Below are positions 50,301 to 60,673 of a stretch of DNA of 64,000 bases, piece after piece. Origin of the DNA: Monilinia fructicola (taxonomy: Eukaryota > Ascomycota > Leotiomycetes > Helotiales > Sclerotiniaceae). The stretch lies in contig VICG01000009.1 in the NCBI GenBank assembly GCA_008692225.1, positions 2,007,001-2,071,000 on the forward strand. The letters run 5' to 3'. The position numbers were made by a program, and so were the translations under genes. The notes under the pieces are model-generated. The model ran no database searches. It saw only the letters and a list, made by a program, of their open reading frames with translations, and had not been told where the DNA came from. Position 1 is the first letter of the stretch. Each line of letters starts with the position of its first letter.

Positions 50301-52790
50301 ATTTTTCTCGAACTTCTGGGAGACAAGTATGACAAAGTGCCATGGAGAGTAGGAAGAATTTAGCCTTCTTGGTGAAGATACTGTGAGGTTTACTCTGCAT
50401 GTAGCGTATCATTTCCCCGGTATTGAATTCTGGTTGGGCGCGGTGAGGTTGTGCTGATGACTTCCACAGAGAACCAGATCTCCTGGGGATATCGGTTGTT
50501 GGATTCGCTGATCCATCATCTTCACGGCGGGGTTTATGGGTCTGCCTCTTGGAAAACCGTCTAGCAATTGCTTTGCCCTTATTCTTTGACTTCAATCTAT
50601 CCCCTTTGCTTGGAGGCAACTCCAGTTGTTTAGCCGCTTCTTCTTTAACAAGATCAAAGTCATGAAGCCAAGCATATCCAGCAACACTAAGTTTTCGAAA
50701 CCGCATAACATTATCAGTTAATGTGCCTGTCTTATCGGAAAATACATAACTAATCTGACCCAAATTTTCCAAAATGGTAGAAGTATTCGACATCATCGGG
50801 TATTCGAAACAGGATCATACATTTCAACATCATGCATGAGAAGTAATTGTCCAACCTTGATGATCTCCAAACTAACATACAGCGAGAGTGGAATTAACGT
50901 GTTGAAGAGGATAATAAAGGCAACGATTGAGTAACTGAATTTGAAATGCGCTCCCTCCAAATACCAAGAATTCTTCTCCACATTACCAGACCACACCTGA
51001 TAAGCTATCGTACAAAACAAAGCCAGGACAACGACGAACACAACAAGGATAATGACAATTTTATTTGCAATCTTTTGCATCTCAGGTGCTTTGGTTCGAG
51101 GATTCTTGTTGGCGTTCATTCTTATCTTGCACTCCTCGCCCGTGTTGAGTACCATTCCAATGGCACTAGATGTGTTTCTCAGAATACTTCCTCGGAACAC
51201 AATCTCGTTGGTAGTGAGTGGCAAAGTTTCGCCATCAACCGTGACTCTTCCATCAAAATTATACAGATCCAAATTGGGATCTTCAATGACAATGTGAGCA
51301 CGGCAATCAACCAAATTCTCCACGGTTGAACATTTCTTAGCCAAAGGAACTGGGGGTGATTTCGTCTTCAGATTAGTCTCGCCATCCAGTGCCATAGTTT
51401 CGATAAAGGCAATGTTATTCGGTCCATCAGCATGTAGTAGGAGAATATCTGCCGGTACAGCCTCGTCTCGATGGAGTTTGATGACATCACCAACTTTAAG
51501 ATTTTTCCACTTTAACGTTGCCCAGTGCCTTGGCCCTGATGCTGTTGCCTCGATATCAATTTCATGTAGCGTCTCAGGAGAATCGATGCCCAAGCCCTTC
51601 TTGGCCTTGTGCGATCGCGGACCTCTCGATCCAATATGGGATTTCTCATGGATATCAACTGGGGTATATGCATGCAAGACCAAGGTTTGATTGTTATTCT
51701 CGACTTGATCCAGCTTGTAGCGACGAACATCATCATACCCCCCTCTTTGGCCATACTAATCGTCACAAATACCAACAGCGGGGCAATTGTAGTATAACTC
51801 CCCGTGGGCGAAAGTCCAGGAATCATTTGTAAAACCGAGACAAGTAAGAAGTAGGCATTTGCCAATTTCGAAAATTGGAAAAACAATTGCCGGGGTACGA
51901 AATTCCATATCGTATATCGACTAGAGCGAATGGCATTGCCAACATACGGTACCCCCCCGTCCTCTCATCAATCAAGAGTGCGCCCAGCTGGCGAGTAGCA
52001 TCCAAATCAATATGACGTCCATCCTTGGATGGGGGCATTTTCCTTTGCCTCAAGACATCTTTCAATATTTTCTCCTTGTAGAACCATTGTGATTTTTTTC
52101 TTCACTTGTCGAATGATAGAACTTTCCCCCCTCACCTTGCGCACAAAGCGGTCATAATTCGGCAAATCTCTCGTCGCCAAGTTTGTTTTCTCTCCATGTT
52201 TGAATGTGCTACTCGAATTCGTAGATAGGGCAACGTTGGATGTTCCACCCGGCTCCATAGATTGAACATCCACATTTGGCGCATCCTCAGCCTGACCATG
52301 TACCGGACATACTACCAACGAGCCCTGCGCCTTCTTCCATCACCATGCGCGACGATTCTGCTTCCGCAAGTTCGATACGTTCCTGCTCCGATCCGTGATT
52401 TAATCCTCGTGCAAACAATGCCCTTCTTAAAGAATACCCTCTATCCCGCGTCCTGGGGGAAATTGGTGAGATTCCCGGATCCCTCCTCCCTTGCCCTGAT
52501 GTTGACGATCTGCCATCCGCGGCCCCTTCATTTGTCGATCCTCTGGTGTTGATACTCTCAGATCTGGAGGCGCAGGCCTTTGAACAGAAGATTCCGCCAC
52601 GCCTCCTCGTTCTCGTTCTCGTTTCAATATCCACCGAGAAGCGGACCCGATGGTTCTCTCTATTTGTCGGGGGCGCGGGGCCCTCCATCACGGTCGCAGA
52701 TGGTGGAAGATTCGAGTTGGATGATGGAGAGGGTATCTCGTCGCAAGATGCGAAACTCGTTGATCGACTTCCTCCAATATCACCTGTCAT
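47341..52790 (-). CDS. DNF3: Dnf3-type P4-ATPase (phospholipid flippase), frame interrupted about ten times
   Basis: The start is ATG at 52790 and the stop lies at 47341. The only clear intron is 48374-48143 (232 nt, GTGAGT donor). Domains in order: disordered N-terminus; [20 protein letters not shown] (first membrane region); actuator motif [27 protein letters not shown] in TM4; phosphorylation site [14 protein letters not shown]; nucleotide-binding [29 protein letters not shown]; hinge [20 protein letters not shown]; and C-terminal helices beginning with YQRWNGYTG. Layout and a long insert match Dnf3, about 1.74 thousand residues if continuous. Dnf3 flips aminophospholipids at the Golgi/endosome and plasma membrane. 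The frame changes near 52324, 52096, 51955, 51740, 50799, 50304, 50121, 49436, 48972 and 48768, nine of ten at base runs of 3-7, yet catalytic motifs and intervening sequence are intact. Either consensus errors or a recent pseudogene. Confidence 0.85.
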
Positions 52791-55294
52791 GATTCGTATT
52801 CCTCTGTCTCATTCTTCCCCAACTCCAATGCTCAACCGAGATTTCTCAGCTGCCTCGGGGGATTGGGTTGGTTTTGTGCTCCACCTACTCCAGCCACCGA
52901 TGAGTGACAGTCAGTGACAGTGTTAGTAACCTACGGTGTAAAGCTACCGATACCAAAAATAAGAGGGTTTGATAACATGTAACCCGGCCGGCAATCAATA
53001 AAATAATACTTGCACAAAGTACACTCAGACCCTAGGTAATATTGAATAGGTAATATGTAGTAGGTACTCTGCGATCTGATTAAGGAGGGAAGGCCAATAA
53101 AATCATCTGTTGCGCAGAAGAACGAATAGACAAATAGACAGACAGACAGACAGAAAGCCAACAAATAAACAAACCAAACGTAATTATGGATAAAAGCAAA
53201 ATGACATTTTGTGAATGTTTTGTCAAATGACTCTTGCTCTTTACCTTGATATGAATGTTGATTGTCTTGTGACCTCCTCATTAGTGAAGTTGGTCCATTC
53301 ATTCCCATTCTCCCCAAACCAAAGCCAACTGGACCATGGTGGGAGCCGTGGAGACTCCAGCTGTTTCGTCATTGCTGAATGTAGATCTTTGTGGGTGGGT
53401 TGGGCATTTTTACCAGTGATTATGCTTCTTCTCTTTCCTTCTCTCATCCATCGCACTTGAACATTTACCCAGCACGATGGGAATAGCTGGAGAGGAGGTT
53501 TAGCCAGTCATAGCGATGATGGTTGTAATGATGAATTTAGGATTATAGCACAAAAGAGATGTAGATGGAGATGTGAATGTGAATGTAGATGTAGATGATA
53601 TCGTGGTAGATGAATATCGTGGTAGATGCATAATGGATGATAGTATTGTATTATACATGTGTATATATATATATATACATGTTATAAATTCAAATTCATA
53701 TAAGAAAGGTCATCTAAGAAGAAATCCAGTATTCTTTTATTATGAGCGATGATGAATGAATAAAGGAATAAATGATAGAATCTAAAAGTAATAAAAACAA
53801 AATAGATGTGACTATAGGATTGTCTTTTCATTTTTTAAATATTTAACTAATTAAGCAAGCTAAAGGTTATATATTCATTTATATATCTACTCACTCACTA
53901 CTTGGTGTTGTTTTGGGTCTATGCCGGGCTAAAAATCTACAAAATAGTATATCTTTTAAATTCTTTTTTATATATTATAAAACTTCCATTTTTAAGAATT
54001 TAAATGTACTAAACGTTTATTTTTTAACTTTAATAATACTATAAAGCTTTATTTATAATTTTTAATGGATTCGTTGATTTATTATAATTTTTTAAAATAA
54101 ATTCCGTTTTCAGTTAATTTTTAGCCCGGCATTGACCCAAAACAACGCCAAGTACTGTATCTATCTATTTCCTTATCGTTTTATCTAAAAATACTTAACC
54201 CGACCTTATCAAATGATCAAATTATACCTTTAATACGAACTTACCTAATACTATACTATTTACTACTTATTATTTACTACTTACTACCTATAAACCTTAA
54301 ACTACCTAATAACATCTTCCCTATTAATAGATCTTCTCTTCTTCTTTCTCCTTCATCCATGGATCCTGCCTATTATACCTCTCCTCCATTCCAAATTCCT
54401 TCCTTCCTTCCCCATCAAACAAAACAAGATAATCAACAAACTTTAAAATTCCATCATCGTTATTATCCATAAGACTATTATCACCCACCACCCACCATCC
54501 ACCACCACCCACCATACATATCTAATATCTCATATCTATCATCCATCACAACACCAACAACCACCCACCCACCAACAACCAACCCATCAATAAACCCACT
54601 TACTCATTCATTCTCCCATTCATTATAAACACAAACCCCAACCTCAACCCCAATCAATCCCAATCACTCCAAGCTCTCTCTCCCTTTACCCTATTACCCC
54701 CAAAATCCTCTCACCAATATCAATCCAATATCAATCCAATATCAATCCAATGATCCCATCCCATCCCATCCCATCCCATTCAATAAAAAAAACCCCAATC
54801 CCTCACCCAATCCCTCACCCAATCCCTCACACACCACCAACCAACCAACCAACCATCCATCCATCATCGTCCAGGATAAACCAAAGGTTAATCAATTATC
54901 ACATCCAACACATCCAACACATCCAAAGCATCCAAAACATTCAAATGACGTATCTATACAATCAATCATACCCGTGGACATCAACACCTCCCTCCTTTCC
55001 TCCCATCCAAACCATCCAGATCCAACCCCCCCCAAATCAAGTCCCAACCCCGTTGTTTTAGAGATATTCTTCTATGTATATTTCCGTTTGTCTATCGATA
55101 TTTATGTATATAAAGATATAAAACGTAAAAATATAAAAAAGATATAAATATAAAGATATAAAGATATCACTACATGTAACTAACTATACCGTGTGTGTAT
55201 ACTTCACTCCAGTACAAAGATGGAGATTTGATCAAGAGGAAATTCATCTCTTACATCCATCATATATTTATATCATACATTTACACACATATAT

Positions 55295-55327
<33 letters not shown>

Positions 55328-56121
55328 TACACATACATCACAATCATCAAATAAAAGAAACACCATAAATATTAATTATATGCACATTTTCAAGGCTCCA
55401 ATCAAACGAAGAAATGATTTTACAAATAGATTCCACTATTAAGCCCACCATGATTCATCAATCCATTGCTTGCGCTTTGTGCGCCAGCCAGCAAAATCAA
55501 GCAAAATTTGGTTAACCCCTCCCCCTACCATGTTGTTATTTCCACATTCAATTGCACGCTTTTCCCCCAAGCTTTCCCTCCTGCCCTCCTGCCCTCCCTC
55601 CCCCAGCCCATGTATATTCTTCAATCCAACTACCAAACATATCTCCATACGAGACAATAAAAACAGTGAGCGGAAGCTGATGAACACACATCAACCTCGA
55701 GATAGAAACGCGCAAGTGCAAAGATGTCAAGGAGAAAACAATCGCTGTGCCGGACAGGCATGATAGAATTGGGTAAGTCGTCATGCAAGTCGTGGCGTAA
55801 AAAAACACAAGAAATTTGGGAATATGAAATCAAGACTATGCCACATTACCAGAAAGGAAATGCAAAGTCGAGAGAAAAATCGACATGAAACCTAAAGAGA
55901 AAACGGCCGTTGACACCACCCCCCGACCCCCCTTTCCGTAAGCAATGAAAATCAACCAACGCCACCCGCAAATGTCCCCAACAGCTTCTAAGCAAAAATG
56001 GTTCTCGAAAGACAGAAATTGATCATCTCAATATCTGCAACTCCAAGATCGTTTTCCAACAAGGCCACATGACCCATTCCGGGTTCTCAGGCAGTTCCAA
56101 AAGGGTTTTTTTTCTTCTTCT
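52791..56121. other. Intergenic region with MITE-like element and C-rich repeats
   Basis: From 52.8 to 53.5 kb is the flippase promoter side. From 53.6 to 54.3 kb is AT-rich and includes the inverted-repeat element. From 54.3 to 55.1 kb the plus strand is C/A/T-rich and nearly free of G, with (ccatc)n near 54755-54780, caatccctcac repeats near 54795-54830 and (caacacatc)n near 54900-54950. A (CA)n tract lies at about 55298-55335. From 55.4 to 56.1 kb is the 3' flank of the homeodomain gene. No coding gene is seen. Confidence 0.5.
53899..54154. mobile_element. MITE-like element with 38-bp terminal inverted repeats, TA-flanked
   Basis: The left end (53899-53936, tacttggtgttgttttgggt...) and right end (54117-54154) are reverse complements at 36 of 38 positions, counted by eye. 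The 180-bp interior is very AT-rich and has no coding capacity. Both ends carry a TA dinucleotide that could be the target-site duplication, as for Tc1/mariner-derived MITEs. Total length is 256 bp. No transposase is present in the window, so any mobility would depend on one encoded elsewhere. Confidence 0.7.
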
Positions 56122-58043
56122 TCACTGTGGCATATGCTCAGGCGACAGACCGTCATGTGGAAGACCATCGTGATCGACTGGGAACTGAACAAGATTACTC
56201 ATATCTATATCGGCTGCAGATTGTTCACCAAAAGCTGGGGAATGAGGATGCATAGGGATATTGAGAGTGTGCTTCTGGTACATCTCATTAAGTCCGGTAC
56301 CATCATCGGAGATAGCGGAGTCATTGTGCATGCTGTAAACATCGGCAGAAGCGCTTCGGTGCATCATAGACATTGGTGGGGATTGGTCAACAATCGCTGG
56401 GTCGCCGTGGCTCATGAATGACAGAGGAGAAACGGATGGGGGAACGAGCGATGAAGGGTCGGGCGACAGGTAAGGCATCGAATAAGGCGCAAAGCTAGAT
56501 GCTGGCATGGATGTGGAAGTTGGCATTGGTCCTGTCATAGGTCCATTATCATTTGCATGGGGAAAGAAACCCGGGCTGGCATAATCCGACGGAGATGTCG
56601 TAGTGGCTGCAGACATGGGGTATTGTCTGAAATCCATCCCGTAACCAGACGAGGTGTCAATTCGTAGGTTAGGGCCCAAAGGACCAAGGTTATTTGGTTG
56701 CTGAGGAATTGGAGCAAAAATGTTGGGGTTTGGATGTTGTTGCTGCTGTTGTTGCTGTTGGTGTTGAGATTCACCAGGGTGCTGAATGAGGAATGATGGC
56801 ATCGGGTTGTTGAACATGGAGAAATCGACAGCCATGGGGACGGATCGACTTCTTTTGTCTTCGGTGACCCGGTCCACGCGCACTTGGATGAACACCAATA
56901 CCCCATTGTGATTCTTGGAACATACCTACGTGAGGCTGGGCATTAAAGTTGGGCTGAGATGATGGGCGGTGACCAGTGGGAGATACAGGGGCCGATATCG
57001 ACAAGGGTTGTTGGTGTGCAAATGGGCTGTCGCGAGCAATGAAAGACTCGAGGGAGACGAGTTTGGCTAATTGACCGCTAAGAACCTTAGGATGACCCCC
57101 TAGATGATGAACCATGACTTGAGACGCTTGTTGATCTTCGGTGAAATCACCACATTGGTAAAATCCACCCGATCCTGATGAGTCCATGAAGAAATTTGGC
57201 GCACGAATGAGCTCAACAACTAGTCCACCAGGTCGCGACTCGTTATCTCCGTTTTCCAGGTAGATATTCTTGATTGATGAAAAGGGGTATTCAATCTTGT
57301 AGCCGGCTTGGTCATTGTTGATGTAGTACGTCATGGTAGATTTATCAGGGGAGTAGAAGATAATCAGATCCATAGCGTTTTGACCAATGCGTCTCCATGA
57401 TCCAATGCTAAGTGATCGACAGGAAAGGTGGTGAATGACTGTTCTCTGTCAGCGGAAGATCGTAAGATGGACATTCTTCAAAGTGTTACTCACCAACTTT
57501 TCCTTGAGGACCTTGATCTCCACCCATCAGCATGTTACCACTACCATAAGGCATAAGACCACCACGGCCTAAGAAATTACCACCCAAGGATTTTCCCGAT
57601 TCCATTTCTTGAATCGCAAGGTATTGGCGCATAGCTTCTGGGATTTCGCAACTCTCTCCTGTCTCGATACTCTTCTTGGCAATGAGCTTGATCTTCGCAC
57701 GTCTGCGACTAGACAATTAGACAACGCGATTTTGGACTTGGAGAAGAAGGTGGACTGACCTGTTTTGGAACCAGATTTGAACTGAACGTTCAGTCATATT
57801 GATATCCTCCGCGATCCTCTCTCGAACTGTGGCTGTAGGTGTTGGATTTTTGTTGAATTCCATCTCCAAAGTAACCAATTGATCTTGAGTTGCCCGTTGT
57901 CTCTTTTGGTTCTTCTGCTGTTGAGTCAATGTGCTCTTGCGAGGAGGTCTGCGAGAAGCGGAGCTGCTGCCAGCCGAATTGGACGCGGTAGGGGATGGTG
58001 TTGAAATCATTTTAAGGGCATCTTCTTGCGACATGTCCGACAT
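56122..58043 (-). CDS. Homeodomain transcription factor with PH-like C-terminal domain (HOY1/Htf1/Phx1 type)
   Basis: Four exons: 58043-57760, 57702-57494, 57438-56926 and 56858-56122. Introns of 57, 54 and 67 nt give one frame of 580 aa. The homeodomain (about 43-102) carries [18 protein letters not shown] and [16 protein letters not shown], the intron splitting the FQNRR motif; Trp, Phe, Asn and Arg of recognition helix 3 are intact. After a linker, about 165-285 holds a conserved beta-rich block ([54 protein letters not shown]), the PH-like domain known in HOY1/Phx1-type regulators. The C-terminus is disordered with a polyQ run of eight near 360 and a [12 protein letters not shown] motif. 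Family members control conidiation, hyphal growth or stress survival; the role here is inference. The third intron is uncertain (see findings). The minus-strand leader is strongly C/T-rich. Confidence 0.85.
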
Positions 58044-60600
58044 GATGAGTGTTGGGGGGGACCGTAGTCAATTACTTTCGTATTCTCCTAATACTTTATA
58101 TTTTCCTCCTATGATTTGTATGTAGTATGACAAGCGATTGTCTGTTTGGTTGCACGAGTCTCAGTGATCGTCGAGATGTGATGCGCGTGGTATGCACAGG
58201 TGTTTGTGTGGGTCGAAACCTATGTGAGAATAAATAAAACAAGATGTTTGAATGAATCCAAATTCGGAGAGAAGATGAACGCCCGTTCAAAGCCGAATGT
58301 GCAAATGCTTCGCTGAATCTTGCAGGAAAACAGAAGGGTATAAGTAGGGAGGTAGATGATGTTGGTATGTTTCGAAAAGATTCGTAAATGTAGTAGCGAT
58401 GTTGATATGAAAAAGGAGTGTTATGAAGGCCAAGTTGACTCTTCCTTTTTTATGCTTTTCTTTTCTTTTCCTTTCTTTTCCTTTCCGTTCTTTTCTTGTC
58501 GTTGGGTTGTATGTAAAGACAGGTGTGATGCAGCCGAAGACGACGAAGGAGTGTTGAGTCAAGACTGACTTTGATGCTGTTCTGTGGTAAACAATGGTGC
58601 GGGTTTCAACGTGGGAAGGTTGAATGTAATTGCAGGATGGTAGAGGTATATTGTATTGTATTGTATTGTTTGTGTTGTTTGTGTTGTTTGTGTTGTTTGT
58701 ATTGTTTGTATTGTATTGCAATGTATAGTAAGTAGTGTATAGTGTATGGTGTATAGTGTAAATCTGACTATTTGAATGTGAATGTGAATGTGAATGTCAA
58801 TGTCAATGTGAATGTCAATGTGAATGTCAATGTGATGTGAATGCCAATGTGAATACTGAGAATCCGAAGGAGTGTAATGGACCCGAAGAATCCTAAAGGA
58901 AAGACGAGAGGGAAAGGGGAGGAAGTAATCACAAGGGGGAGAGGATGGGGGGATAGAAAAGAGAGTGATGATGAAGTTGTCAAAGAAGAAGTGCAACGAT
59001 AGAAAGAGGAGAAAGTAAAGGGAACGGAAGGGAAGGAAGGAAGGGGAGGGGAGGGAAGGGAAGGGAAGGGAAGGGGTAAAAAGGCGAGCAGCGAAGAGCG
59101 GATCTGTGGGTATAGGTAGTGAATAAATTTTAGTGTGTGTTTAGGTCATTGGGTCACGTCCAGCCCTGGAGGTTCCAACTTGGAAGTTCAAGGTTACTTA
59201 TTATTTGATTTGGGGAGTGATTTATAAGTTTTGGGACTAGGAACGTGGTGGAGTGGGCTGAACTTGACTTTTATTCGTCTTTGCGGCCAGTAAGAGAAAA
59301 GTATTATTCATATTAAAATAGAAGTCAATCCTGGACATTGTCCTTGAGGACTAGCTAAGTCGATGGATGGATGGATGGATGGATGGGATGGATGTATATG
59401 GATGTGTATGTGTGTATGTGTATGTAGGTATGTCACGGTATGTAAGCATGTCTGTATATGGATATGGATATATATACGAACATATATATATACAGTATAT
59501 ATATATATGTGTGTGTATATATATTTCTATATGTAAGAATATATGTATATGTATATATATATATATATGTAAGAATATATGTATGTATATGCTACGTACA
59601 GGCAATCAGCTCATCCGCAGTATTTCAGTGAGGAATTACTAGGTATATACAAAGAGAGAGCGAGAGAGCATCTAGGCGTAACACAGAATCTGTAGATATG
59701 CAATATATACATATCCGACCATCTGTTATATCGCTTCACTCTTTACCACGAATTAGATCTTTTGCTCTGTCCATCCATCCAGTCGAATCCCTCAAACAGG
59801 CCATGGTCATGTAGGTTAGTAATTACATCCGTTCAATGGACTTCAAGTACCATCGAACTCCCTACCTAGGTCCACGGGCATCACTAGGAATCCACGAAGA
59901 GAGAGAGTTCACCTCGACAAATAAACTCTGGAGAAACCGCCATACCAGTCGATAACAAGGCAGAAGAGAAAGAAGGAGTCCGTCGATGCATAACAGTCCA
60001 TAACGACTGTACATGTCCAAAAGAAGGGATGGTTCAAGAGAGGATGCCGGTCGGTACGTATCAGCTACCTAGTAATCAATCGCCTACGGCACAATTACAC
60101 GCCTACATAATAAATCGATTGAATGGTGCGTACATTACGCTCTCTCCGCCTATGCTCTGCAATGCGTTCTTTCATTCACACCTTGCCCGTGCATGGTAGA
60201 CCTTCGCTCCAACTCAAAGGCCCCCCTTCGATTCTCTGAGTCGATGGACGCACATCGCATCAACAACGCATGCAATTGATGGACAGTTCATAAGTATTAG
60301 CTCACGTAATTCATTGGCACGGTGAAGGAAGAGGTGGGGATGAGGGAGGGTTTCTTTTCAACAATAGTAATGCAGTAGTTAGTTACAGTAGTTAGTTGGG
60401 ATACTTTCATACTTGCGACTCTCATCGTCCAATACTCCCTACTACTGTCCTGTCCTGTCCTGTCCTGTACTATGCCGACCTAGAGACTATTTGATGCTAA
60501 TTCGCAGCCGATCCCAGACCAGTCCATTCAAATACACCCACACGCACACGCATACAAGAGCCGACAAACTCTATCTACCCATGAACAGTGCAAATATTCC
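58044..60600. other. Homeodomain-gene upstream region with simple repeats
   Basis: The plus strand is G-rich and C-poor to about 59.1 kb, so the minus strand, which is the sense strand of the adjacent regulator, is pyrimidine-rich, as in long fungal 5' leaders. Arrays include gtttgtgtt at about 58669-58712, gaatgt/caatgt at about 58773-58855, gaaggg near 59025-59075, (gatg)n at about 59362-59392 and a long (TA)n/TATG region at about 59455-59590. No gene is recognised. Confidence 0.5.
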
Positions 60601-60605
60601 TAAAC

Positions 60606-60673
60606 CAGGTAATGGAGACAATCAGGTAATGGAGACAATCAGGCAATGGAGACAGTCAGGTAATGGAGACAGA
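60606..60673. repeat. 17-nt minisatellite, four copies
   Basis: Unit caggtaatggagacaat, four head-to-tail copies; the last two differ by one to three bases. Confidence 0.8.

Noticed and set aside
59351..59642. Ile/Tyr/His- and Val/Tyr-rich frames
   Set aside because: Direct translation of TATA/TATG microsatellite DNA.
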